From NCBI RefSeq assembly GCF_031127805.1, contig NZ_JARXHW010000021.1, forward strand, positions 1-64,000: a DNA stretch of 64,000 nt. Reading direction: 5' to 3'. This stretch comes from Thalassobacterium maritimum (GTDB lineage Bacteria > Verrucomicrobiota > Verrucomicrobiia > Opitutales > Coraliomargaritaceae). A program made the translations under genes and the position numbers. Shown here in pieces: positions 26,363 through 36,500 of this stretch (position 1 is the first letter of the stretch; each line of letters opens with the position of its first letter). The notes under the pieces are model-generated. The model saw nothing but the letters and a program-made list of their open reading frames with translations, searched no databases and had not been told where the DNA came from.

Positions 26363-27808
26363 ATGTTGAAAAAAGCATGTCTACTCTTGGCCGCGACCTG
26401 TCTATTGCAGTCGGTCTCTGTCGCAAAACAACCGAATGTCGTTCTCATTCTGGCGGACGATATGAGCCCCGATCTCTCGATGCTGGGTACGCCTGGCATT
26501 GAGACGCCAAACATCGATGCATTCGCTAAAGAAGGGGTGTATTTCAACAATGCATTTGCCGCTTCGGCGTCCTGCTCGCCCTCGCGCACTGCGATCTTAA
26601 CAGGTATGTGGCCGCATAGTAATGGCAACTGGCGCAATGTGCACACGCCGCCGTTGAATCTTCCCGATAAAGCATTTTCCCGTGAGACACACATCGTTGA
26701 CAAGGTTGGCATCGGTCGTGACGTGGCGACACTGCCCGAGGTTTTTCAGTCCAACGGCTACTTCACCGCAATCACACAGAAGCTCCACTTAAGCCCCGCA
26801 TGGCGTTATCCTTATGACGCACGCAATCCAGTGCAGTCCGAGCCTAAGCGTTTTCACAAAGTGATGGGCGATTTCATCGAGCAGGCGGGCGATCGTCCGT
26901 TTTTTATTCATGCCAACGTCGCCGCGCCACACCGGCCTTATCGTGCTCACTTAAAATCCAATCCAGATCAGGAACTACCTGCGGCAGACAGTATCGAAGT
27001 GCCGTCGTTCTTGCCCGACACACCGGGCGTGCGCCGCGATATGCAGGAGTATTACGCCTGTGTTGAGATCGCAGATGCATGCGTCGGTGCGATCCTTCAG
27101 GCCTTGGATGATGCGGGCATTCGTGAGGAGACCTTCATCATCTTCACCTCCGACCAAGGCATGCCGATTCACTATGCCAAAGCATCCGCGTATCCTACTG
27201 GAACACGTATTCCGCTCGCGGTGGTGGGGCCCGGTGTCGTCAAAGGACAGACGAATGACTCGCCCGTTTCGCAAATCGATTATGCGCCCACGATTCTTGA
27301 TTATTGTGGCATTGAAATTCCTGAAGTCATGCAGGGGGAATCTTTGCGGCCGATCCTCAGCGGGGGCGACAGTATCGAAGGGCGCGAGTATGTGTTTGCC
27401 GAGCACAATTCACACGGTCCCGATCCGCGCGAGTTCTACCCGCAGCGTGTAGTGACCGATGGTAACTGGTATTACATTTTGAATGTCGATCCTGAAAAAA
27501 CACAGCGTTTGCCCGATGATCTTCGCGGTGTCGAAGTGTGGGGCAACCATGCTTACGATGCGATCATTGCCGCGAAAGAGAGTCACCCCGCTGAATATGC
27601 GTATCTAACACTTTTTGATAAACCAAGGCAGCCTGAGCATCTCTACAAAATCAATGAAGATAAATGGGGCGTGCATGACTTGGCCACTAATCCCGAACGT
27701 CAGGCAGTCTTACAGCGCATGCGAGCGGCGATGCATATGTGGCGCACGGCTACGAATGACATTGAAAAGAGTCCGTTGGAAATTCCAGAGCAGCCGGACG
27801 CCCACTAA
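26363..27808 (+). CDS. Secreted S1 sulfatase (S1_8-like)
   Basis: A 481-residue single-domain sulfatase with signal peptide (LLLAATCLLQSVSVA). QPNVVLILADDMSPDLSML holds the metal-binding Asp pair; SASCSPSRTAILTGMWPHSN holds the activation motif with Cys71. HANVAAPHRPYR and FTSDQGMPIHYAK are later active-site blocks. The short form and the GMWPHSNG wording resemble N-sulfoglucosamine sulfohydrolase-like (S1_8) enzymes; the subfamily is a tentative reading. Its stop overlaps the next start by one base (TAATG), indicating coupled translation with the sulfatase at 27808. Confidence 0.9.
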   Translation: MLKKACLLLAATCLLQSVSVAKQPNVVLILADDMSPDLSMLGTPGIETPNIDAFAKEGVYFNNAFAASASCSPSRTAILTGMWPHSNGNWRNVHTPPLNLPDKAFSRETHIVDKVGIGRDVATLPEVFQSNGYFTAITQKLHLSPAWRYPYDARNPVQSEPKRFHKVMGDFIEQAGDRPFFIHANVAAPHRPYRAHLKSNPDQELPAADSIEVPSFLPDTPGVRRDMQEYYACVEIADACVGAILQALDDAGIREETFIIFTSDQGMPIHYAKASAYPTGTRIPLAVVGPGVVKGQTNDSPVSQIDYAPTILDYCGIEIPEVMQGESLRPILSGGDSIEGREYVFAEHNSHGPDPREFYPQRVVTDGNWYYILNVDPEKTQRLPDDLRGVEVWGNHAYDAIIAAKESHPAEYAYLTLFDKPRQPEHLYKINEDKWGVHDLATNPERQAVLQRMRAAMHMWRTATNDIEKSPLEIPEQPDAH

Positions 27809-29706
27809 TGCTTTTGAACTGCAAACAAGTTTTCGCATCGCTCGTGCTGGGAAGTCTTCTTTGGGCGGGGGCGCTACCGGCGGACGCGACGCAGCCGAAT
27901 GTGATCGTGATTCTAGCTGATGATTTAGGCTACTCCGATCTGGGGGCCTATGGTGGCGAGATTGAGACACCGAACCTCGACCGCCTCGCAAATCAGGGGG
28001 TTCGTTATTCGCAGTTTCGAGTGACCCCGATGTGCTCGACCACACGCGTGGCATTGATGGCGGGGATGTCGTATCCCGCAGCGGGCAACGGAAGCTATAA
28101 GAATGTGTTGCCCTTGCCGACGCTGCTACAGCGTGGCGGTTACCGAACGATGATGGCGGGCAAGTGGCACGCGGGAACTCGTGACCCCAGAGATCGCAAG
28201 ATGTTTGATCGCTTCTTCGGTTTTCTAGGCGGGCTGACTGATTGTTTTGTCGGCAGTAATGATTGGTATACGGGGCAAACACAGTTTCGCGACTTTAAGC
28301 CAGGCTTTGATGCGACGACGGCTTTCACCGATTCCAGTATCGAGTTTATGGGTGAAGCGCTGGAGGACGATGTGCCGTTTTTCATGTATGTTGCCTACAA
28401 TGCGCCGCATCATCCTTTGCAGGCGCGTAAAGAAACGGTGGATAAATATATCGGCCGCTACATGGATGGCTACGAGGCGGTGCGCGAGGCACGCTATCAA
28501 CGTCAGTTGGAGCTCGGCCTAGTCGATCCCGCATGGACGCCTGCGCCGCATGGCGTGGAGGTGCGACGCTGGAATGAGTTGCCCGAAGCACGTAAGGTCG
28601 TCGAAGACGCCCGCATGGCCGCCTACGCCGCAATGGTGGATGAGATGGATCAAGGGATCGGTCGACTCATTGCTTTTCTCGAAGAGGCCGGCGAATTGGA
28701 CGACACGCTCATTCTGTTTATGTCCGATAATGGCGGGGATTATAACAACGGCTCGATACGAACCGATGCGGACCAGATCCCATGGAAACCGCACAACAAT
28801 CCGACCAGTAGTAATGGTTGGGCGTGGGTGAAAAATACGCCGTTCAATTTTTATAAACATGCCTGCCATGAGGGCGCACTCGCTGCGCCGCTGATTGCGC
28901 ATTGGCCCAAAGGACTTGCAGGGCGGACGGGGCAGATCGATCGTTCGCCTGTCGCGGTGACTGATATTTACCCCACGCTCTTAGAGTTAACGGGCGTGAA
29001 TTTTCCAAAGAATGACACTTCGCTGAAGCCGCTCACCGGACGCTCCTTCTTGGAAGCCTTGACGGAGCAAACTGCTTTCGATGCGCCCAGTCGTTTTCTC
29101 TGGTTTAACCAATCGCGGGCTTGGATCGAAGATGATATGAAAGCGGTGTCGCTCTATGGCGGGCCGTGGCAGTTGTTTGATCTCGTAAAGGATCGCACCG
29201 AGCAGCACGACCTCGCAGAGGCGCAGCCGAAGTTGACGAGTGAGCTGGCCAGCAAGTGGCAAGCGTATGCGCAGGAGATCGAGATGAGCGGTCGGGATAG
29301 TCGTGTCGTGGGGCAAGAGCAAGCGGGCTGGGGGTGGCATCGTCTGCAGATGTTTGCGCCACAGTTGGTTTCCACGTTTCCAGAAAATTCCAAGCTCACT
29401 GCGCCGGGAACGACTCGCTTGGAAATGCACTTTTCGGCAGCCGTTGATTTGAGCGGAGCGAAGGGGAAGTTCCTTCGTTTGTTCAAGGTAAGTGATGAGC
29501 AGAATCCTGTGTGGGAAATGGATCCCGATGCTTCGCATCCTAGCCAAGGGAAGCGCAGGTTATGCTTTGATAACATCCCTGCGCTCGAAGCCGATACGCA
29601 GTATTACGTCTTGGTCGATCCGGGCGCATTTAAGGTCGGCGGTAAGCCAGTCGGTGTGATCAATGATGGCGCATACTGGTGGCGATTCAGAACGACGGCG
29701 GAGTAA
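27808..29706 (+). CDS. Secreted arylsulfatase-type S1 sulfatase
   Basis: A 632-residue enzyme with signal peptide (residues 1-27). QPNVIVILADDLGYSDLGAYG provides the metal site; TPMCSTTRVALMAGMSYP provides the activation motif with Cys76. Here the motif reads C-S-T-T-R: the usual Pro at the third position is Thr, which occurs in some active arylsulfatases. MMAGKWHAG and FMSDNGGDYNNG are conserved. The last 100 residues (GTTRLEMHFSAAVDLSGAKG to NDGAYWWRFRT) look like an Ig-like SbsA/Big-type domain. Third sulfatase of the operon, coupled to the gene at 26363. Confidence 0.9.
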   Translation: MLLNCKQVFASLVLGSLLWAGALPADATQPNVIVILADDLGYSDLGAYGGEIETPNLDRLANQGVRYSQFRVTPMCSTTRVALMAGMSYPAAGNGSYKNVLPLPTLLQRGGYRTMMAGKWHAGTRDPRDRKMFDRFFGFLGGLTDCFVGSNDWYTGQTQFRDFKPGFDATTAFTDSSIEFMGEALEDDVPFFMYVAYNAPHHPLQARKETVDKYIGRYMDGYEAVREARYQRQLELGLVDPAWTPAPHGVEVRRWNELPEARKVVEDARMAAYAAMVDEMDQGIGRLIAFLEEAGELDDTLILFMSDNGGDYNNGSIRTDADQIPWKPHNNPTSSNGWAWVKNTPFNFYKHACHEGALAAPLIAHWPKGLAGRTGQIDRSPVAVTDIYPTLLELTGVNFPKNDTSLKPLTGRSFLEALTEQTAFDAPSRFLWFNQSRAWIEDDMKAVSLYGGPWQLFDLVKDRTEQHDLAEAQPKLTSELASKWQAYAQEIEMSGRDSRVVGQEQAGWGWHRLQMFAPQLVSTFPENSKLTAPGTTRLEMHFSAAVDLSGAKGKFLRLFKVSDEQNPVWEMDPDASHPSQGKRRLCFDNIPALEADTQYYVLVDPGAFKVGGKPVGVINDGAYWWRFRTTAE

Positions 29707-29712
29707 TTTAGC

Positions 29713-30693
29713 ATGAAAAAACTGATTATAAGCACCCTTATCGCGAGCACGTGCGCCGCGGCTTCCGCTGCGGTCGTCATCATTGATCCACCGCAGGCGA
29801 ATTCGCTGATACTAGAAAACTTTAGTGGGACCTCCGACCCTTCTTCGGAGCAGAGAAATGGCGTGCGCTTTGTTGCCGCTCAGGATGGTGTTGCGAAATA
29901 TTCCATTACGGATCGAGCAGACCCTCAGTTGATTTTCAAGGGCTATGTCGGAGGTGTTGATTTTGCGAATTACCCGAATGTCCGTATTCGGCATTCATTT
30001 TCCGAATCTAACCAGAGCGGCAGTGTTTATCCGATGCCAGCGCGCGAAGGGAAAATGGGCAAGGTTTCAATCAATCATACTCTGGCGGGGCGACAGGTGG
30101 TGTTAGAGGAATATCCTCCACTAGGGCAAGGCTTGCGCCTCGATCCTGTAGATGGTGATCACGTGCCAGGCGAGTATTGTATCGACTACATTATCTTAGA
30201 TCGCGGTCGGACGCTGGGATTTGAATTCGATCAAAAAGACACTACGCGTGGTGGTTTAAATAACTTTTTTATCGGCAATAATCTAGGCGGTGAGAATAGC
30301 AAAGAGATCGTTTCGGGGATTGATCGGGGGGTGTATCATGGCGAGCCTATGAGTTCCGACTCCATGATGATTTTGCAACTGACTCCCGCGACTGGTTTGA
30401 CCGCCATAAATTCAAAGATCTATAAATTTATCGAAATTCGCATGCGTGTGCTGGAGCCTCAGCAAGGCGTGGGAACTGTTTTCTTTCGTAGTGAAACAGC
30501 GAACTCAGGCAGCAGCAAAATCGAATTCGATCTGGTTGATGATGAATATTTTCATACCTACCTGATTGATCTACGTGAGGATGCGTCATGGAACTCTGGG
30601 GTGATTAACAGCTTTCGCTTTGATCCGACCAATCGAAAACAAGCGTTTGAGATCGATCACATCCGCTTCTATGAGACGGCGAAGTTTAAGTGA
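29713..30693 (+). CDS. Secreted tandem carbohydrate-binding-like protein, no enzyme domain
   Basis: A 326-residue protein with signal peptide (LIISTLIASTCAAASA). It appears to consist of two related beta-sandwich repeats. The first ends GLRLDPVDGDHVPGEYCIDYI and the second SFRFDPTNRKQAFEIDHIRFY, so both close with an 'R-L/F-D-P ... I-D-x-I' signature. The same signature ends the C-terminal domain of the sulfatase at 24524 and two internal domains of the protein at 36823. No catalytic motif is visible. A stand-alone polysaccharide-binding role is the simplest reading. It is the last gene of the pseudopilin-sulfatase operon and is followed by the 94-bp tandem array. Confidence 0.65.
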   Translation: MKKLIISTLIASTCAAASAAVVIIDPPQANSLILENFSGTSDPSSEQRNGVRFVAAQDGVAKYSITDRADPQLIFKGYVGGVDFANYPNVRIRHSFSESNQSGSVYPMPAREGKMGKVSINHTLAGRQVVLEEYPPLGQGLRLDPVDGDHVPGEYCIDYIILDRGRTLGFEFDQKDTTRGGLNNFFIGNNLGGENSKEIVSGIDRGVYHGEPMSSDSMMILQLTPATGLTAINSKIYKFIEIRMRVLEPQQGVGTVFFRSETANSGSSKIEFDLVDDEYFHTYLIDLREDASWNSGVINSFRFDPTNRKQAFEIDHIRFYETAKFK

Positions 30694-30800
30694 TTTTTTG
30701 CAGGTAGGGGCTTCACTTGTGAAGACCGCGTGTGAGCAGTTCGTCGCAGTGTTGCGGCTTTAGGGTGGTGTGTTTTTAATCTTAGTTTTGTTATTTTTCC

Positions 30801-31870
30801 TGCGGCCCCAGTTCTGAGAACCGAGGATACGATTGTAGCTTCAAAACTCTGTTTTGGGGTGCGTCTAGTTGAGCGGCGAATCGTCAGTCGCTGCTACGGC
30901 CCCGGTTCAGAGAACCGAGGATACGATTGTAGCTTCAAAACTCTGTTTTGGAGTGCGTCTAGTTGGAGCGGCGAATCGTCAGCCGCTGCTACGGCCCCGG
31001 TTCAGAGAACCGAGGATACGATTGTAGCCTCAAAACTCTGTTTTGGGGTGCGTCTAGTTGAGCGGCGAATCGTCAGTCGCTGCTACGGCCCCGGTTCCGA
31101 GAACCGAGGATACGATTGTAGTTTCAAAACTCTGTTTTGGAGTGCGTCTAGTTGGAGCGGTGAATCGTCAGCCGTTCCTCCGGCCCCGGTTTAGAGAACC
31201 GAGGATACGATTGTAGCCTCAAAACTCTGTTTTGGAGTGCATCTAGTTGAGCGGCGAATCGTCAGCCGCAGTTGCGGCCCCGGTTCAGAGAACCGAGGAT
31301 ACGAATGTAGCCTCAAAACTCTGTTTTGGGGTGCGTCTAGTTCAGCGGCGAATCGTCCGTCGCTGCTACGGCCCCGGTTCAGAGAACCGAGGATACGATT
31401 GTAGCTTCAAAACTCTGTTTTGGGGTGCGTCTAGTTGAGCGGCGAATCGTCAGCCGCAGCTGCGGCCCCGGTTCCGAGAACCGAGGATACGATTGTAGCT
31501 TCAAAACTCTGTTTTGGGGTGCGTCTAGTTGAGCGGCGAATCGTCAGTCGCTGCTACGGCCCCGGCTCAGAGAAGCGAGGATACGATTGTAGCCTCAAAA
31601 CTCTGTTTTGGGGTACGTCTAGTTGAGCGGCGAATCGTCAGCCGCAGCTGCGGCCCCGGTTCAGAGAACCGAGGATACGATTGTAGCTTCAAAACTCTGT
31701 TTTGGAGTGCGTCTAGTTGGAGCGGTGAATCGTCAGCCGTTCCTCCGGCCTCGGTTTAGAGAACCGAGGATACGATTGTAGCCTCAAAACTCTGTTTTGG
31801 GGTACGTCTGTTGGAGCGGCGAATCGTTAGCGCTCCTCCGGCCCCGGTTCAGAGAACCGAGGATACGATA
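30801..31870. repeat. Tandem array of a 94/95-bp unit, about 11.4 copies
   Basis: The string GAGGATACGA recurs at 30823, 30917, 31012, 31106, 31201, 31295, 31389, 31483, 31577, 31671, 31766 and 31859: eleven units of 94 or 95 bp (one of 93) plus flanks. Each unit can fold three hairpins: CGGTTC-AGA-GAACCG, CAAAAC-TCT-GTTTTG, and a GCGGC...GCCGC-type stem around GAATCGTCA. Substitutions between units often keep pairing (for example CGGTTT with GAACCG by G-U). The array fills the gap between two convergent genes. Units are not a multiple of three, so the short open frames inside it are not genes. There are no unique spacers, so it is not CRISPR. Confidence 0.95.
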
Positions 31871-31880
31871 GGGACTTTTC

Positions 31881-33491
31881 CTATCGATCATGCAGTCGCT
31901 TGGGCATGGCTGTTGGCACATAGGGCGTGCCGCCTTCTCTGTCGTCGCGTAGGTGTTGAGGGGGCGTGGGATTCTTGAACTCGGCGTAAGGCTTGCCTTT
32001 GGCGTTCAGCCACCAGTTTTCCCAGTTCGTTGATAGCTTCTGAACTAGTTCTGGATGGGAGCTGCTGAGGTTCACGGTTTCGCTGCGGTCGTTAGCTATG
32101 TTGTAAAGTTCCCAGTCCTTGCCGTCGACGGCGGTGAGCTTCCAATCGCCTGCGCGGATGGCTCGATGATCATAGAGCTGGAAATAAAGGGCGTCGTGCG
32201 GCTCGCGGACTTCTCCTTGGAAAATCGGTAATAAACTTTTGCCAGGGAGTTCTGGTAGGGCTTTGCCTTTGCCTGCGGCGGCGTAGGTGCTGCCGGCGAG
32301 TTCGAGAAAGGTCGGCATGAGATCGATGATGTGTGCGGGCTGCGTGATGATCGAATTCGGATGGGCGATTTGATTGGGCCACCAGGCAATAAAGGGTGTG
32401 CTGATGCCGCCTTCGTGTTGATTGCGTTTATAGAGGCGCAGGGGGGTGTTACTTACGTTGGCCCAGCCCATGCCGATTTCCCAATTGGAGCCGGGATCGC
32501 CAGGGAGCTTGTCTTGGGTGAGCATGTGCTCGTCGGTGCGTGCGTAGGGGGAGCCGCCGTTGTCGCTCATGAAAATTACTAGCAGGTTTTTATCGAGTCC
32601 GTCTTCTTTTAGATTTTGCAGCAAGCGGCCGATGTTCTGATCGAGACGGTCGACCATGGCTGCGTAAACTGCCATGCGCAGGTCTTCGAGTTCTTGTTGC
32701 GCGGGGCTGAGCGATTCCCATTCGGGCAGATTGCTTGGATGCGCGGAGAGTTTGACTTCATCGCCGATGATGCCGAGCGCTTGCATGCGCGCGAAGCGTA
32801 GGGCGCGAATGGCGTCCCAGCCAGCCTTGTAGGTGCCTCGGTAGCGTTCGATATCTACGCGGGGCGCCTGTAGCGGGTTGTGTGGCGCGTTATACGCGAG
32901 ATACATGAAGTAGGGCTTGTCGGGGTGGGCGGCTTTGGATTCTTTGATGAAGTCGATGGCGTAGTCGGTGACGGCGTCGGTGACGTAGAAGTCCTTTGTC
33001 TGTGGTTTGAAAGGAGTCTTATCTAGGCGAAAGGATTGGTCGATCGGGGGGAAGAATGCGCTGGCGCCACTAAGGTGTCCGAAGAAACGGTCAAATCCGC
33101 GATCAATCGGGCTGCCATTGAGATGCCATTTGCCTAGAGCGAAGGTCGCATAGCCTGCCGGACGCATGACCTCGCCGAGCGTCGCGCCGCGTTGCACACC
33201 GAGCCCTGTGACTGGCCAGTAGTGGCCAGACATGATGTTGGCCCGTGACGGTTCACATTTGGAGGCGTTGTAAAATTGAGTAAAGCGCAGGCCTTCTTGA
33301 GCGAGTCGGTCTAAGTTGGGCGTATTGATTTCGCTGCCGTAGCAGCCTAAGTCGGAATAGCCCAGGTCATCGGCGAGTATGTAAATGATGTCCGGCTGCT
33401 CTGAGGCCGCAGTAGCGGTTGCGTTTCCTAGCGATAAGGCCAGCGCGAGCGCGATGAGTGCACGTAAGGGGCGGTGTAGTCGTTGTGGCAT
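31881..33491 (-). CDS. Secreted S1 sulfatase
   Basis: A 536-residue sulfatase with signal peptide (ALIALALALSLGNATATA). QPDIIYILADDLGYSDLGCYG carries the metal-binding Asp pair, NASKCEPSRANIMSGHYWP the activation motif with Cys79 (C-E-P-S-R). ALGKWHLNG and FMSDNGGSPYA are conserved. Its layout parallels the arylsulfatase at 27808 but without the extra C-terminal domain. It is divergent from the GH106-like gene across a 93-bp region with two operator copies, and its 3' end abuts the 94-bp array. Confidence 0.92.
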   Translation of the reverse strand: MPQRLHRPLRALIALALALSLGNATATAASEQPDIIYILADDLGYSDLGCYGSEINTPNLDRLAQEGLRFTQFYNASKCEPSRANIMSGHYWPVTGLGVQRGATLGEVMRPAGYATFALGKWHLNGSPIDRGFDRFFGHLSGASAFFPPIDQSFRLDKTPFKPQTKDFYVTDAVTDYAIDFIKESKAAHPDKPYFMYLAYNAPHNPLQAPRVDIERYRGTYKAGWDAIRALRFARMQALGIIGDEVKLSAHPSNLPEWESLSPAQQELEDLRMAVYAAMVDRLDQNIGRLLQNLKEDGLDKNLLVIFMSDNGGSPYARTDEHMLTQDKLPGDPGSNWEIGMGWANVSNTPLRLYKRNQHEGGISTPFIAWWPNQIAHPNSIITQPAHIIDLMPTFLELAGSTYAAAGKGKALPELPGKSLLPIFQGEVREPHDALYFQLYDHRAIRAGDWKLTAVDGKDWELYNIANDRSETVNLSSSHPELVQKLSTNWENWWLNAKGKPYAEFKNPTPPQHLRDDREGGTPYVPTAMPKRLHDR

Positions 33492-33523
33492 GGGTCTAAT
33501 GTTTTGTGGTAATTATTATCCTT

Positions 33524-33579
33524 AAGAATTGTTTCTTGTTATAGTCTTGACCCGCAGAGTGCAATAAGAATCATTTCTT
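33524..33579. promoter_or_regulatory. Pair of palindromic operators between divergent genes
   Basis: AAGAATTGTTTCTT at 33524-33537 and AAGAATCATTTCTT at 33566-33579 lie between the sulfatase and GH106-like genes. Their centres are 42 bp apart, about four helical turns, so two bound dimers would sit on the same face of the DNA. The right-hand copy ends 5 bp before the GH106-like ATG. Confidence 0.65.
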
Positions 33580-33584
33580 ATAGA

Positions 33585-36500
33585 ATGAAACCTTTGTCAC
33601 TTTTCAACCCTAGGACTGATTCCGATTCCACTATTAGTCACGCTCAGGCGGACTTTCAACGGGCTTTTGAGGACCCGCCAGCGGAGTTGCGCGGAAAACC
33701 ATTTTGGTCGTGGAATGGAGAGCTCAATGAAGAAGAACTGCTGCGTCAGATGGGAGTCGCCAAGTCGATGGGGATGGGGGGCGTCTTTATGCATTCCCGC
33801 ACAGGTTTGAAGACGGAGTATCTGGGCAAGGAGTGGTTTGAGCTGATCAATAGTTGCTCGCAGCAGGCGAGTGAACTCGGCCTCGAAGGTTGGCTTTACG
33901 ATGAAGATCGCTGGCCTAGCGGCAGTGCGGGCGGCAAGGTTACCAAGGGCCAAGCGCATCGGATGCGTTCCATTATCTTACGTCAATATGCGGCAGGTGA
34001 AGCGATTGAATGGCCGGAGCTGGAGAACTTTATCGAAGCGCATTATGCAGATTTGGATGGCTTGCACTTGAAGCAGTATGACTCGGTTGCGCATGACTCG
34101 GTGGACGTGGTGCCTGCGGGCCGACAGCTCTTGATATTTGTCCGGGAAATTCATCCATCGCATTCATTCTATAATGGTGGCTCGTATCTGGATACTTTAA
34201 GTCGTTCGGCGACGGATGCATTTATCGAATCGACGCATGAAAAATACCGTGCGCACTGTGGCGACCATTTTGGCAAAGCAATCAAGGGCGTGTTCACGGA
34301 TGAGCCTCATCGCGGGTTTATTCTTTGTGACGCGGTTGAACAACCCGGGGCGTCGGATTCCGCGCGAGCGATCCCCTATACGGAAGCACTCTTTGAAGAA
34401 TTTTCGCAACGCTTCGGTTATGAACTGCGTGGACGATTGCCGGAGCTCTATTTTCAGTATCATGGGGAGAGGCTTTCCAAATTAAAGTGGCATTATGCCG
34501 AACTGCTGCAGCAACTCTTTATCGAGAACTGGGCGCGTCCTTGTTTGGACTGGTGTGAGTCGAACGACTTGCTACTGACGGGACACGTGCTGCATGAAGA
34601 TTCACTCGCGGCGCAAGCAGTGCCTTGTGGTTCATTGGCGAGATACTATGAGCAGATGAGCTATCCTGGGATCGACGTGTTGACGCAGGATTGCCGCGCA
34701 TACTGGGTGGCGAAGCAGGTGGTGTCCGTGGCTCGTCAGCAAGGACAGCCGTATGTGCTGTCCGAATTGTATGGCTGCACAGGGTGGCAAATGGGCTTCG
34801 AGGGGCATAAGCAAATCGGGGACTGGCAAGCCTTTCTCGGTGTCAATCTTCGCTGTCATCACCTAGCGTGGTATTCCATGGCAGGGGAGGCGAAGCGTGA
34901 TTATCCTGCAAGTATTTTTCATCAATCGGCATGGTATCCACAATACAAATACGTGGAGGATTATTTCTCGCGAGTGAATTTAATCTTACAACAAGGTCAG
35001 CCCGATTGCGATGTGCTGGTCATTCATCCGAATGAGTCGATTTCGGCGCAGTTTCATTTAGGCTGGGCCACTTGGCTACGTTCAATTTCGCCTTCGGTAG
35101 ATCTGTTAGAGACGAAATTTGTTGAACTCTTCCATTGGCTGACGAATAGCCAAATTGATTTTGATTATGGCGATGAGGAACAACTGTCACGTCTGGCAGA
35201 AATCGAGGTCGTGGATGGGAAAGCGTATCTGCGCTTCGGTCAGATGCGGTATCGCAGCATCGTGGTCGGTGGCTTAGAAACGATGCGCGGCACGACTTTG
35301 TCGTTGTTGGAAGCCTTTCAATTAGCGGGCGGAGCGGTCATCTTTGCTGGTGAGGTCCCCGCTTATCTGGATGCCGAACGCAGTCGTGCGCCGCGTGCTT
35401 TTGCGCAGCAGGCGCTCGCATGCGCCTGGGAGCGGGATGCATTGGTTGATTGCCTCCGGGAAAATAGCGATCAGTTGCTGCAACTCAACGAAGGTGCGGG
35501 TGTCGCGGATGTGATCAGTCATGTGCGTCGGTTGGATTCTGGAGAAGTTTTTATCGGCTTGGTGAATACGACAGGCACGCAACTAAAAGAAGTTCAAATT
35601 GACCTCAGCCAGGGTGGAATAGTGGAACGTTTGAATTGCCGTAGCGGTCAAATTGAGCCAGTTGCCGTGGCATCACATGCGGATGGGCTGCGCTGGTGGG
35701 TGGATTTTGAATCTCTGGGTGAGCACTTGTATCGAGTCGTGCCCGAGGCGGAGGAGGGTGACGCTGCGGAGCCTGAACGCGTAACGGCTGCGCCATTTTC
35801 GGTGCCGATCGAGGGGCCGTTTGACTATTCATTGAGCGAGCCCAATACTTTGCTATTGGAGCGTGCTCGCTATCGTTTAGATGATGCCGCATGGAGTGAG
35901 TGCCGTGATATTCTACGTCAGGATACGGCGATTCGCGACACGCTGGGTTGGCCACAAGTGTCTGGAGAGATGATGCAGCCCTGGTGCCGTCCCCAGGCAG
36001 AGGATGCTGTAGCGAAGAAGTTGACGCTGGAGTTTCCTTTTAATGTTTCGCAGATCCCCGCAGCTCTTGACTTGCTGGCAGAGCAACCAGAACGCTGGCG
36101 CATTTCGCTCAATGGACGTGTCATCCTTTGCGAAGACCTGAGCCATTGGCACATTGATATCGCGTTGAAACGCATCCAATTGCCGGTTGAGTATTTACGA
36201 CCAGGTGAAAACTGCATTTCCATGGAGACCAACTTGTCTCAGGACACCGATCTCGAAGCGATCTACTTGCTCGGCGATTTTGGTGTTTATCGTAAGGATG
36301 AGGATTGGGAGATCGCGGCATCACCGAAGCAGGTCTTCGTCGGTGATTTGGTGGAGCAAGGGTTTCCTTTCTACACGGGCGCGGTGACCTATTGTTTGCC
36401 GCTTCCGAATGCTTTGTGTGAGCAAGCCTTGGACTTGGAACTTCCCAAGTATTCGGGGGCTTGTGCTGAAGTGATACTCGGTCAGCATTCAGAGTTAATT

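Noticed and set aside
30859..31759. Four short open frames with similar predicted proteins inside the repeat array
   Set aside because: They are translations of the 94-bp repeat. The unit length is not divisible by three, the frames break between units, and no start context is present.
30801..31870. CRISPR array
   Set aside because: Units are contiguous and nearly identical over their whole length, with no variable spacers, and no cas genes are nearby.
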